Assembly (NCBI GenBank): GCA_965220055.1
Contig: CBDCPE010000004.1
Coordinates: 930,001-994,000 of the forward strand
Direction: 5' to 3'
DNA: 64,000 nucleotides
Origin: Bin87 sp965220055
GTDB lineage: Bacteria; Chloroflexota; Dehalococcoidia; Lucifugimonadales; UBA3495
Shown here: piece after piece, positions 39,083 through 49,633 of the stretch
Numbering within the stretch: the stretch's first letter is position 1
Layout of the letters: each line of letters starts with the position of its first letter
The notes under the pieces: model-generated
The model's database searches: none
Seen by the model: the letters and a program-made list of their open reading frames with translations, nothing else
What the model was told of the DNA's origin: nothing
Translations under genes and position numbers: made by a program

Positions 39083-39638
39083 CCCCAATCCACCGAAGAG
39101 ATGAGTGTCGGGGCGGGTTGAAGGGATAAGAAAGTGCTCCTGTGTTCGGGGATAATGGTTTGTGAAACGGCAAACCCACCCCGAAACAGGAACACCCAAT
39201 AGATGCTACCACTGGAGCACCCCGACCGCATCCAAATCGCCTTCGACGACTACCGCCTGGTCAGCAATGCTGGGTTGATCATTCCGTCCACGCTGGCTTT
39301 GCATCTGGGCCTGTTCCAACTGGTTGATCGGCACCTGGACCTGGGCCGTGCTCCAGGCGGGGCCAATCCCGGCGACAAGATGATGACGCTGGTGACTTCC
39401 GTCCTGGCTGGGGGCGACTGCATCGACGACGCCGAAGTGTTGCGCACCGGAGGGACGGCCAGCGCCATCGGCTGCGTGGTCAAGGCGCGGTCCACGCTGG
39501 GAACCTTCCTGCGCAGCTTCAAGTGGGGGCATGTCCGCCAGCTGGATCGGGTGGGCCGGGAGCTGCTGGTGCGGGCCTGGGCGACGGGCCGTTGACCATC
39601 GATCTGGACTCCACCATCTGCGAGACCTATGGACCGGT
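39083..39638 (+). mobile_element. IS1380-family element, copy 1, 5' fragment
   Basis: The 5' end CCCAATCCACCGAA and 120 bp of leader precede ATG 39203. The first 130 codons of the transposase (FDDYRLVSNAGLIIPSTLA...) follow. A one-base loss near 39595 shifts the frame just before the PLTIDLDSTICETY block, which then stops at the 39639 inverted-repeat element. The remaining two thirds are missing. Confidence 0.85.
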
Positions 39639-40059
39639 GATAGACGACAATAAGGAATGCGTCTGTGGCGGCAGGGCGAAACACGTCCCACACACGCCGC
39701 GCGAGTGCGAGGTCCGCGGCATTGGCGCACGCGCCAAGACCCCTTCGAGGGCGTTTGGAGCGACGTGTTGGGGTGGTTGCAGGCAGAGCCGGATGCCACG
39801 GGCAAGGCGCCGATGGCACGGTTGCAGTCGGAACACCCGGACCGTTTCACCGAAGCGCCGCTGCGAACCTTGCAACGCCGGGTGAAAGATTGGCGGGGCA
39901 TCATGGCCAAAAATCTCGTTTATGCTTCGTCCAACGCAGGCTCGGCGGAACCAGCTGGACTGCCGGAACTGGACCTGTTTGGAGCGGATCCCAAGTGCTA
40001 GAGTTTCGGTAACATTCTTCGGTGAGGCAACAGGGAGGCATTCCTTATTGTCGTCTATC
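39639..40059 (+). mobile_element. 421-bp element bounded by perfect 22-bp inverted repeats (MITE-like)
   Basis: The left repeat is 39639-39660 and the right is 40038-40059, perfectly inverted, beginning GATAGACGACAATAAGG. Inside is a frame ending at 40001 whose centre (DPFEGVWSDVLGWLQAEP, LRTLQRRVKDWRGIMA) looks like the C-terminal part of an integrase-type transposase, without its catalytic core. It is an internally deleted, non-autonomous element. Left flank is IS1380, right flank is IS21. Confidence 0.75.
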
Positions 40060-40628
40060 AGGCCAGCCGGGTGAGTTCATTATCGCTGGTCAGGTACCGC
40101 ACCAACGACTACTCGGTGCCGGTGGCCTACGGACACTGCGATGTGCTGGTGCGCGGTTACGTGGATGAGGTGGTGATCAGCTGCGGTACCGAGGTCATCG
40201 CCAAACATTCCAGGTCCTACGAGCGGGACGACTTCGTCTTCGACCCCATCCACTACCTGCCGCTGCTGGAGCAGAAGACGGCGGCTTTGGACCAGGCCGC
40301 CCTGTTGCCAGGGTGGGAGTTGCCCGAGGAGTACCGGACGCTGCGCCGGCTGCTGGAGGCGCGCATGGGCCGTCGGGGCAAGCGCGAATTCGTGCAGGTG
40401 TTGCGGCTGCTGGAGACCTTCTCCCATCAGGAGGTCCACCACGCCGTCAAGGATGCTCTCCGGTTGGGGGCCATCAGCTTCGACGCGATAAAGCATCTGG
40501 TCCTGTGCCGGATTGAGGGGCGGCCACCCAAACTCGACCTGGAGCTCTATCCCTACCTGCCCCGGGTCAGCGTGAAGACCACCCGCGCCCACGACTATAT
40601 GACCCTGCTGTCGGGGAGGGCGGCATGA
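40060..40628 (+). pseudogene. istA: IS21 istA, C-terminal fragment
   Basis: The fragment opens in frame with QASRVSSLSLVRYRTNDYSVPVAY, the Mu-transposase C-terminal type domain of IstA, and ends just before istB. The DDE catalytic domain is absent. It abuts the 421-bp inverted-repeat element. Confidence 0.8.
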
Positions 40629-41410
40629 GCAACCACTCCACGCTGCTGCTGGAGCACCATCTCAAGGAGCTCAGCTACCCACCTTCCTCAGGGAGTACCG
40701 CAAGCTGGCTGGCCAGTGCGCTGCTGAAGGCGCCGACCATCCCGACTACCTGCTTCGCCTCTCCGAATTCGAACTCATCGACCGCCACCAGCGTATGGTG
40801 GAGCGCCGTATCAGGGCGGCGCGCTTCCCAGCCACCAAGAGCCTGGACACCTTCGACTTCCTGGCTATCCCCTCGGTGAACAAAGCACTGGTCATGCAAC
40901 TGGCCCGCTGCGAGTACATCGAGCGTCGCGAGAACGTCATCGCCATCGGCAACAGCGGCACCGGCAAGACCCACCTCGCCCTGGGCTTGGGTCTGGCCGC
41001 CTGTCAGCGGGGGACTGTCCGTGGGCTTCACCACCGCCGCCGCCCTGGTACATGAACTCATGGAGGCCCGGGATGACCGCCGACTGCTCAACCTGCAGCG
41101 GCAACTGGCCCGGCTCAAGCTGCTGATCATCGACGAGTTGGGCTTCGTGCCGCTGTCCACCACCGGCGCGGAGCTCCTCTTTGAGGTATTCAGCCAGCGC
41201 TACGAGCGTGGATCGGTCCTGGTCACCACCAACCTCCCCTTCGACGAGTGGACCGACGTGTTTGGATCCGAAAGACTCACCGGCGCGCTACTGGACCGGC
41301 TCACCCACCACGTCCACATCCTGGAGATGAACGGCGAGAGCTACCGCCTCAAGGACAGCCGGCAGGACGCCGTATCGACATCCTCTCCGGAAGAACCCGT
41401 CGGCGATTAG
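40625..41410 (+). pseudogene. istB: IS21 istB ATPase, broken by two frameshifts
   Basis: Three frames in sequence carry parts of IstB: MSNHSTLLLEHHLKELSY (40625), then MVERRIRAARFPATKSL with Walker A GNSGTGKTHLA (from 40795), then FTTAAALVHELMEARDD with LIIDELGFVPL (from 41021). The breaks are near 40685 and 41010. The frame overlaps istA by 4 bp, as in intact IS21. Confidence 0.85.
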
Positions 41411-41476
41411 GCCGACGCCAGCGTCGACTTCGCACGGTTCCCCTTAGCCTCACCCCAGCCATGCCATGCCCATCAG
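41411..41476. other. Junction between IS21 remnant and IS1380 copy 2
   Basis: About 65 bp of non-coding sequence after istB; it holds no recognised feature. Confidence 0.5.
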
Positions 41477-43187
41477 CCCGAATCCACCGAAAGGATGCAG
41501 GCATGTGGGAGAGAAGGGGGATGTGAGGCAAGAGACAAAGACGATGAGGCCCTGATCCCAAAGATGTGGCCGGAGTGGGGGGTGCGGCCGCCATGCTGAG
41601 GGGATTTGGACGGCCCACAGCGGCGGTGTTGGGCGATATTGCCAGGCCGGCGCACATGGGGAGACACTGGGAGACCAGCCTGGCGGGGATCTGGGAGGCC
41701 GTTGGGAGGTATGGTGGATGGGTTCGGCGCCGACGGCTCGGTCAGGAAGGAGATGGCAGGGTACGCAATCGAGTGAGGGCGTGAGTGAACTGGGTTTCCC
41801 AGGGCCAGCATTGGGGGAGATGCAAGGTGAAATGGCGGGCCGAGCGGGTGAGCCGTCCGGCCAGGGCGAAGAAGCGGCGCCGGAGGGTCTTGGTGGTTAC
41901 CACCTGCTGACCCAGGCCGATGCGCGCCGTCCAGCGAGCCAGATTGTGGGCCATGACCTGCACCGCCAGCCAGGCGGCGTTGGCGGGGAAGCGTCCCGAG
42001 GGAAGATGATTGAGGCCCACGCCGTACTTCAGGTCGCGGATGGCGTTCTCGATCTCGGCATGGCGGCGGTGGTCGGCCTCCAGTTCCAGAGTGTCGCCCT
42101 CCCGGTCGGTGATGCAGGCGTGATAGCTGTAGTCGGTAAGCAGCGCCAGTTGGGAACCGGGCGCGGGCTGCACTCTGCGTACGATGAGCCGCGCCGGTGC
42201 GGCGTCGGGCTCATGCTGGAAGGGTGTGTATTCAGTCTCGGCCACGTCGGCAGCGCCGTCCATCCAGTAAGGGATGGCTGTCCAGTCCTTCTCGGGTATG
42301 GCCTCGATGAGATTGCGCAGGCTTTGGTGCTGGCGGATGGTGATGGAGTAGCGGACGTCCATCTTGCGGCAGACGGCGACCATGGCGTGGGTGTAGAAGC
42401 CGCTGTCGGCGCGGACGGTGAGTTGTCCCGTGGCTCCGGCGTAGCGCACCCGGCCCACCGTCTCCCGCAGGAAGTGGTCCGCGCCCCGAGCGGTGTTGGC
42501 CCGACCCTGGCGCAGCCGCACCATCAGCACGTCGCCGGTGTCCGCGGCGACGGCCAGCAGCGGGTGATAGCCCCGCTGGCCGGTGTAGCCATGGCGACGG
42601 GCGCCCTCCTTGCCCAGTCCGTAGGTCTCGCAGACGGTGGAGTCCAGGTCGATGGTCAACGGCGCATCGCCCGGGCCCGCACCAGCAGCCCAGGCCCGAG
42701 CCAGGAACTCCCGGCTCACCCGATCCAGCTGGCGAACATGACCCCACCGGAAACTGCGTAGAAAGGTCCCCAGGGTGGACGGCGCTTTGACCACGCAGCC
42801 GATGGCGCTGGCTGTCCCGCCGGTGCGCAACACGTCGGCGTCGTCAATGCAGTCGCCGCCGGCCAGCGCCGACGCCACCAGGGTCAGCAGCTTGTCCCCC
42901 GGGTTGGCTCGACCCGGCGCATCTCCCAGGTCAACGTGGCGGTCCACCAGCTCACCCAGACCCAGATGGTGGGCCAGGGTGACCGGCAGGAGCAGTCCGG
43001 CATTGGCCACCAGACGGTGATCATCGAAGGCGACGTGGATGCGGTCGGGGCTGCCCAGTGGTAGCATCTAACAGGTGCTCCTCGTTTCGGGTCGGTTTCT
43101 TGTTTCAAAAACCATTATCCCAGAAGCCGGGAGCACTTTCTTACCCTTTCAACCCGCCCCGACACTCATCTCTTCGGTGGATTGGGG
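41477..43187 (-). mobile_element. IS1380-family element, copy 2 (complete)
   Basis: The ends CCCGAATCCACCGAA (left) and TTCGGTGGATTGGGG (right) are inverted. A 265-bp 3' tail and a 120-bp leader flank an intact transposase. No clear target duplication is visible. It faces copy 1 in inverted orientation. Confidence 0.88.
41742..43067 (-). CDS. IS1380 transposase
   Basis: A 441-residue DDE transposase. The first acidic residue is in LTIDLDSTVCETY, the second in TVRADSGFYTHAM, and the glutamate lies in HAEIENAIRDLKYGVGLNH. The N-terminal block FDDHRLVANAGLLLPVT is shared with copies 1 and 3. The frame is whole and has the expected length, so this is the copy most likely to be active. Confidence 0.92.
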   Translation of the reverse strand: MLPLGSPDRIHVAFDDHRLVANAGLLLPVTLAHHLGLGELVDRHVDLGDAPGRANPGDKLLTLVASALAGGDCIDDADVLRTGGTASAIGCVVKAPSTLGTFLRSFRWGHVRQLDRVSREFLARAWAAGAGPGDAPLTIDLDSTVCETYGLGKEGARRHGYTGQRGYHPLLAVAADTGDVLMVRLRQGRANTARGADHFLRETVGRVRYAGATGQLTVRADSGFYTHAMVAVCRKMDVRYSITIRQHQSLRNLIEAIPEKDWTAIPYWMDGAADVAETEYTPFQHEPDAAPARLIVRRVQPAPGSQLALLTDYSYHACITDREGDTLELEADHRRHAEIENAIRDLKYGVGLNHLPSGRFPANAAWLAVQVMAHNLARWTARIGLGQQVVTTKTLRRRFFALAGRLTRSARHFTLHLPQCWPWETQFTHALTRLRTLPSPS

Positions 43188-43188
43188 T

Positions 43189-44118
43189 TTAGGCGACGAT
43201 TTAGACGACAGCATCATAATCGCCCTGAAGCAATTTTTGTCATTCCAATGCGGCAGATGGGTCGATATTCCCACGATTGTGGGCAAACCCGTGTTTAGCA
43301 CGGTAAAAAAGAAGCTGGCCTTGCGCGAAGGCGAAACGCCCAACGGAGTTCTGAACGCAGTGCGCAAATTTATTACATCAGAACGCAGCGGCCGCATGGA
43401 TCTTGATGAACTCAACGACTCCCTCCAAGGGCACCCCGGCTTTGAAGACGTTTCCGGCGCGGACATATTGGGGGTTTACACAAGCAGCGAACAAGCGACC
43501 ATTACCTTCGGCAAAGGAGACCCCACCATAAAGCTGGCGTGGGTAGGCAAGCTGTCTTCACCAAGCTCGTTTGGTAGAAACACATGGGTTGCAGCAGACT
43601 TCCAAAAGTGGCCCGATCTGTTCCAAGAATTTTGGAACCAATACGCCGCGCCAAACAGCCGTGAGCACCTCAGAAACGCCGTGCACCACTATGTCGAAGC
43701 ACAGCGCGTTTTTGACGACAGCCCCGTTGGTCAAGCTTTGGTCGCGGCACAGTCAACCTTGCAAGCACTGACTCGTTGGTGGAACGGCTTGGGCATATCC
43801 AACCGATTTGGCCCTCCAGGGCCTACATTTGACCAACTGTTAATCAAGGCGGTGCAAAAGGCAAAGTTGGGTCAAGGCAGCGGCGTTGCCGTCGATGAAC
43901 GCCAATTGAGGGACATAATCCAGGTAGTGTCAAAATACCGCAACCACGTAGACCACGGTAGGAGAATCAACATTGAAGGGCTCGAGCAAAACGTCGTCAA
44001 CTGGACGCTGCACCATCACAATCTTGCGCGCTATCTCATACTAGCCAAGCTCGGCAACCGCGACCGGGACACCAGAGGTATCTTTGCGGGTCCTAAGTTC
44101 ACCCAGGTCCCGGATTGA
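43189..44118 (+). pseudogene. HEPN-type (ApeA-like) protein, N-terminus lost to IS1380
   Basis: From 43189 the frame reads as host sequence (GDDLDDSIIIALKQFLSFQCGR), about 309 codons. Near the end the motif YRNHVDHGRR (cgc at 43939 to cac at 43956) gives R-N-x-x-x-H, the catalytic pattern of HEPN ribonucleases. The final segment NVVNWTLHHHNLARYLIL fits an ApeA-type HEPN domain. The true start has been removed by the IS1380 end. The codons before 43189 are IS sequence. Confidence 0.55.
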
Positions 44119-44618
44119 CCATACTCCATGGCCACAGCCAGCCACAGTTTGCCGGGTAATGCCATTGGCCGCTGTTGCAGAGTTGTAGCTCGCCGGTGCG
44201 TCGCACTGGTCGAGCGCGATGGGGGATATATGGAGGTGTGGTAGTTGACGGGTCCTTCCCGCCGCGTTCGTTGCTGTCACCCGGATCTCAAGCGTGCCCA
44301 TCGCCGGTGTGCAGCCAGAGGCTAGAGTGTCGTACGCCATGATGACTTCTCCGTTCACGGTGGGGACGGTTTCCGTGCTGTCCTTGATGGCCGCGAAGGA
44401 TACTTTGTCGCGCCGTCGGCGTTCGGTCGGAGCTTAGCGATTTCGCCTTAGGAACTTCGTGTGTGGGAGCCGAGGGTGCTCGTAATGTCGGACCACCATT
44501 CGACGGCTTCGGGGTAGTGATGGAGGTCTAGCACGAACTCCTGTCCCCTGCCGACGCTCTTCAGCGTGGTTGGCGTCGCTAAGCCGGCGTTTGCGGTCGG
44601 GATGATAGGCCTGTCGAA
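44119..44618. other. Gap with fragments only
   Basis: No complete gene. On the minus strand two short frames (44041-44358 and about 44436-44618) look like protein ends, the latter ending in EWWSDITSTLGSHTRSS-like sequence. They could be remnants of a gene cut by the ISNCY-like element. I could not assign a family. Confidence 0.4.
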
Positions 44619-46250
44619 GGTCAGGGAAAATGTCCGGCTAAGTGTTCAGGATAAATGTCACTCGGTTATGCCGCGATGGTATCAGAAGTTGGCGTAGTTG
44701 ACGTGCTGCGGACTTGCCGCAGCGGTGGAGTATCCGCGTCGATGTATTTCCTGACCGTGGGCCGGTTGATCCCCAACTCCCTTGCTATTCCTCGGATGGA
44801 CATGCCGTTGCGCTTCGCCTTCTGTATGGCCTTCCACCGCGCCTTCTGGAGAAACGTCGCCTTCCGAGGCGGAATGGCTGCCATCTTGCCGGCTGCGGTC
44901 TCGTGGCTGGCAACCGGGTCAGGCGCGGTTTCTTCGGCACAATTGGTGTCGAGTTGGAGGAGGGTCGTCGCCCAAGTCCTGGCGGGATGGTCAGGATCGG
45001 AACGGTGGCTGGCAAAGTGTGGGAATGATCCGTTGCCGGTTCGCATGAATGCCGGATTGGGCGGCGCCTCTTGAGAAGGGATGGCGCGTCCTTGGTGTTG
45101 CAGGGATAGACGACCATCCAGTCCTTCCAGGACCTCCACAGCCGCCCCGGCATAGCTGGGGCGTTCCGGCTCGGGCAGCAACTGCAGGGTGTGCAACTGG
45201 AACTTCACCGTGTTGTCCCGGGCTACCTTCCTGCGGTGCTTGAATGCAGAGGATACGGTCCAGGCACACGTCCGATGCCAGTGGGCGGTAAGCGGCCTCG
45301 GGACATTGCGGCGGAACGCTGAAGCGTGCGTTGCAGCGTGGCAGGAAGCCCTGCAGTACGCGGTCAGCTTCCGCGATGGTGGTCGCGCCAGCCAGTCGGA
45401 GTTCCGTTACCAGCCGGTCCTGAAACGTTCCCGCCGTTCGTTCCACCCGACCCTTCGCCTGGGGCGACAGGGCGAATATCATCTGGATCCCCAGCTCGTC
45501 CATGGCGCGGCTGAACTGGGTCGGCGCACCGGCGAGCCCAGACCCGGGCGTGTGCTTGAAGACGGCGTGCCGGTCGACGTAGAGGGCAACCGGGGCGCCG
45601 TAGCTCTGCACCAGCTCCTGCATCATCACGAAATAGTTGCGTGCGTCTTCATGCTCGCAGAAGAGCGCGTTCACCACGGCGCCGGTGGCGTCATCCACCG
45701 CCAGCAACAGCGTGAACTGCGGTCCCGCTTCCCCCAGCCATCGGTGATAGCTGCCGTCCATCTGGATCAGCATGCCCTCCTGCGGCATTCGCTGACGACG
45801 CACCCGATGCGGCGGCGTACGGCGACGGCGTGGGCTGTTCAACCCAGCGGACACCAGGATGCGCCACAGCGTGCTGCGGTCGATGTCGATACCCTCGCGC
45901 TCTCCAAGCAATTCGCTCAGGTGGGTGTGGTTGGTTCCCAAGTAGCGGGTGCTGGCCAGGTGCAACACCTCGGCGCGGATGGTCTCCGGTGTTGCGTTGG
46001 GCGGCCGACGACCACGATGGCCGTGAGCCAGGGCGACGGCACCCTCCCTCTGGTACGCCGCCAGAACGCGCCTGGTGTGGCGTGTGCTCACTCCCATCAG
46101 CCCGGCTGCCTGGTCCACGGTCATCTGCTCTGCCCACAGGCTGTTCAGGACCTTGAGCCTCGCTTGTTCTTTCTGGTTCAACGTCACATTCTCCATAGAG
46201 GGGACTGTGACATTTATGCTGACCAGTTAGTGCGGACCTTTTCGCTGACC
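44619..46250 (-). mobile_element. ISNCY-like element
   Basis: Imperfect inverted ends about 38 bp long begin TGACATTTAT and contain CGGAC and TTTTC blocks (left near 44619-44664, right near 46207-46250). The transposase inside is broken by one frameshift. Confidence 0.75.
44666..46196 (-). pseudogene. ISNCY-like transposase, one frameshift
   Basis: From ATG 46196 the protein has an N-terminal helix-turn-helix (MTVDQAAGLMGVSTRHTRRVL). The DDE core follows (QMDGSYHRWL, LYVDRHAVFK, VERTAGTFQD). At about 45208 the frame changes. The C-terminal part, including a second helix-turn-helix (RGIARELGINRPTVRKYID), continues at 45208-44666. The break leaves the catalytic core intact but removes the tail. 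Confidence 0.85.
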
Positions 46251-46277
46251 GTTGACACCCCATTGATACGTTTTCCC

Positions 46278-47724
46278 GTAACAGTTCAGAATTGAGGGGA
46301 AACGAGCAACTGAAGGCAGGCGTCGAGAGGGTTTAGACCTCTGGCGGGCCAGGTGCCGAAGAGAGATGCCAGCGCCATCTTGCTTTCGGTGCCCTGCTCC
46401 GAACGAGTGCCGCCGCTGACTTTGCGGCTGATTACCACATGGCGCAGGCTGCGCTCGGCGGCGTTGTTGTCTGGCGGCACGTCCGGTTCGGCCACAAAGA
46501 CGAAGAGTTCCTTGATGTGGCGCTCGATGCGTCGGCACAGCCTGGCTGGTATTGCCGACGGGTTATCCAGGAAGGGCTGGCAGATGGCCAGCAGGCTGCG
46601 CTCCAATGCCAGTTGGACAACCCGCCGTCGCTGTTGCTCGGGATGGTGGAAGGCTTTGGCCGCGGCATAGAGTTGGTGGATTGCCCCGGCCCACTGGACC
46701 AGTGGGGCGTCCTTTGGGTGGAGGGCTACCAGGTCGTGGATGTCCCGTAGCAGGTGGGCCCAGCACCGCTGCTTGGGGCCATCATAATGGTGGTAGGCAG
46801 CGTAGCAATCGCTGACCAATACTCCGGAGAAAGCATCGCTCAGCGCCTGGTCCACGACTGTTTTGCCCCGACCCCGCCGCGGGAAGTAGCGTTCGCGGGA
46901 AGTAGCGTTCGGTGGGGGTGCTGAAAGTCCACACCTAGCCGTTGGCCCCGCTCTGACGCCAGCCGGTTTCGTCGGCGTGGACCACCGGGCTGGCGCGGAT
47001 GCGGTCCAGGATCGCGGCCACTGCCGGTTGGGCCCGCTGCGCCGTGCGCTGGATGGCGCTCACGATGGCCCCCACGCTGCGACGCAACTGATGCACGGTG
47101 CCAGATACCACTGGACGCTGCGGATGGGCAGCCGCCCCTCTTCCCGCAGCGTGGCGATCAGGCTGAGCAGGTTGACGCCGCGGCGCTGCTGGCCCAGGAC
47201 CACGCCGTCCAGTTCCGCCGGAGGTGTGCAGCGCCGTCGGCACGCCGGGCAAGTCCGAGCAATGTAGACCTGCTCGGTGACTTGCACCGGAACCACCGGC
47301 AGCTCGATGACTGCCCGAGTGCGCTGGGTCCAACCGCCGGACCGGTGGGCGCCGCAATCGGGACAGTTCTCCATCACGTGCTCCACCCGGTGGGTCGGTG
47401 TCATGCGCGGGCGGGCGAAGCCGTGGCGTCGCTGCTTGCGGGGCCCGGGCTGCGCTGGGGGCTTCCGGGCCGATTTCGCCTTGAGGCCGGGCATTCGGAG
47501 CGGGTCGCCCGGTTTCGCCGGGCCTTCCAGTTCGGCAATCCGCCGCTGCAACCGCTCAATCACCGCCTGTAACTCGGCGATGATGGCAATCAGCACATCG
47601 CGGCCGACGGTGGTGAGGTCAACTTCAGTATCCATGCCCGGTATATGACATAACCACCGCCACCCGTGCCAGCGTTCGGCAACCCGCCTTCGGCCAATTC
47701 ACCTCACCAAGTCTGAACTGTTAC
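46278..47724 (-). mobile_element. IS66-family element, copy 1
   Basis: Ends GTAACAGTTCAGAATTG (46278) and its inverse GTCTGAACTGTTAC (47711-47724). The flanking 8-bp direct repeat GTTTTCCC at 46270-46277 and 47725-47732 is an exact target-site duplication. The element is a single insertion into sequence just before the DUF262 C-terminal fragment. Confidence 0.9.
46286..47635 (-). pseudogene. IS66 TnpC transposase, broken at three points
   Basis: The start at 47635 gives MDTEVDLTTVGRDVLI and zinc-finger cysteines in CPDCGAH and CPACRRRC. A one-base indel near 47105, a TAC-to-TAG stop after GWRQSGANG (near 46938) and a 16-bp tandem duplication around 46880-46915 interrupt the frame. The last part (46855 to 46286) carries LVSDCYAAYHHYD and the acidic NNAAERSLRH. 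The intact sibling at 62685 shows that these are mutations. Confidence 0.87.
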
Positions 47725-47732
47725 GTTTTCCC

Positions 47733-48444
47733 GCCGCCCTTGACAGACAGGGAGTTCTTCTACAACAATGTCCAGGACGGTGGCGGCATAAGCACATTGC
47801 TCACAAGCCCTTCGCGACGGGAAACGGACAGTCAAGATCGTATCTTTGAGAACGTCAAGCGTTTGCACGAAACACTCTCTGAACTTTCGGAGGTGGAGCG
47901 CAGGCTCTTAGCTGCATTTGTCATCCAACGTTGCTACCTCGTTACGGTCGAGGCGTCGGATATGACCTCCGCCTATCGGATTTTCTCGGTTATGAACGAC
48001 CGAGATCTGGACCTGTCAGCGACGGACATCCTGAAAGCCGAAGTCGTTGGCGATATCGAGGACGCGCAACGTAGATACGCGGACAAATGGGAAGACATCG
48101 AGCAAGAGTTGGGCAGGGAGGCATTCGGTGACTTCTTTGCTCACGTCCGAACCGTATACGCGAAGGCCAAGCAACGTCGGAGCCTAGAGGAAGAGTTTCG
48201 CGAGCATGTCCTGAAACGGCACACTGCCATAGAATTCATCGATGGAATTCTCGATCAGTATGACGATGCGTATAAGAGCGTACTCGGTCTGCCCGGAGGC
48301 ATAATCACCAGTACGCCGCAAATCGAGAACTGTCTACAGAGTTTGCGTCGTTTGGACAACGTGGATTGGATCCCTCCGGTGATGGCGTTTTTTCACCGTT
48401 ATCCGCAAGACCCAAGCAGCTTGGAAAGGTTCACGAGAAACTTA
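47733..48444 (+). pseudogene. DUF262 protein, middle/C-terminal fragment
   Basis: From TTG 47740 the frame encodes REFFYNNVQDGGG, then VTVEASDMTSAYRIFSVMNDRDLDLSATDILKAE, blocks characteristic of DUF262 proteins after their catalytic part. It is cut at 48445 by an IS5-type end. It matches the missing later part of the gene begun at 34926 and is probably the same gene, split by about 12.6 kb of insertion sequences. Confidence 0.7.
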
Positions 48445-48461
48445 GAGGGTGTCTAAAATGG
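48445..48461. mobile_element. Solo IS5-type end
   Basis: GAGGGTGTCTAAAATGG is the left end of the element at 35104, here without the rest of the element, only 12 bp from an IS630 copy. Confidence 0.65.
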
Positions 48462-48473
48462 CGTACTGCGTGC

Positions 48474-49513
48474 TAGTACCGCGTCAGTGTGAAACCGAAG
48501 GATAGATACGGCGAAGCTTATGCCGGGCATCGGTGGTGGAGAATCTCCAGTCGATGGTTGCCGCAGCCTGATTCCGCTCGGTCTCCAAGGCGGCAATCGC
48601 GCGTTTGAGGGCATCCTCATCTTCAATGCGGCGATTCAAACATTGGTTGCTGAAGACGCTGAACTCGATCTCCGCCATGTTGAGCCAACTCCCATGCTTG
48701 GGAGTATAGTGAAACTCCAGCCGTTGGATCACCCGTCTGGCTTCCTTGGGCTCGAAGGCCTCGTACAGGGAGGCAGGTCTATGAGTGTTCAGGTTGTCCA
48801 GCACGACCCGGATCTTCTCCGCTTCCGGGTAAGCGGCATCCGCCAGCCAGCGCATCTGATGGGCGAAGTCGGTCATGGTGCGACGCCCGGTCACTGCCAC
48901 GTGCCTCCAGCCCGCCAATGGCTCACAAGTCATGAATAAGTTCCGGGTCCCGTTGCGCTGGTACTCGTAATCAAACCGCTCCCGCCGTCCCGCCTGGGCC
49001 GGGATGGGAGACCGCTTCTCCGACACCAACTGCTTGGAAGTCTCATCGAAACAGACTACGGGCCGCTTGGGGTCATAGGGTTCCGCATAGAGGTCCAGCA
49101 CGTCCTCCATGCGGGCTACGAACTCGGCGCTCACCTTGGGGATGCACCACTCCTTCTTCCGCCACGGCTTGAGTTCGTTTTTTTCAACACCTGCCTGACC
49201 GTCTCCCGGGAGATGGGGTCGGTCAACTCCAGCTTCACCACTTGGTCGGCAAGCAATCGCAACGTCCAGCGAGTGTGCCCTTCCGGGGCCGCGCTGCAGG
49301 CCACGGCCACCAGGTGGGCTTCCTGCTTTCCAGCAAGTTTACGCCGTTGTCCCGGCCGCGGCAGGTCATTGAGGGCGCGTTCCAACCCGCCTTCTACGAA
49401 GCGCTGCCGCACCCGGCCGACCGTGGAGGGGCCGACCATCAAGGCTTCCGCCACCTGCTGGTCGGTAAGGCCTGCAGCGGCTTTACACAAAATCAAAGCC
49501 CGCTTCACTTTAC
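48474..49513 (-). mobile_element. IS630-family element, copy 2, 5' end removed by IS1380
   Basis: The left end TAGTACCGCGTCAGTGTG is present. The other end and the transposase start have been replaced by the IS1380 copy 3 end at 49514. Confidence 0.8.
48484..49513 (-). pseudogene. IS630 transposase (copy 2), start lost
   Basis: The remaining N-terminal part (from 49513, KVKRALILCKAAAGLTDQQVAEAL) ends at a slippery run of seven A bases near 49178. The core frame 49134-48484 carries VCFDETSKQLV and RVVLDNLNTHRP and is unbroken. Without its start codon this copy is not expected to make a protein. Confidence 0.85.
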
Positions 49514-49633
49514 CCTCAATCCACCGAAAAGATGATTGCAGCGGGATGCTGAAGAGATGAGAAAGTGCTCCCGGCTTCGGGGATAATGGTTTTTGAAACA
49601 GAAAACCAACCCGAAACGAGGAGCACCCAACGG

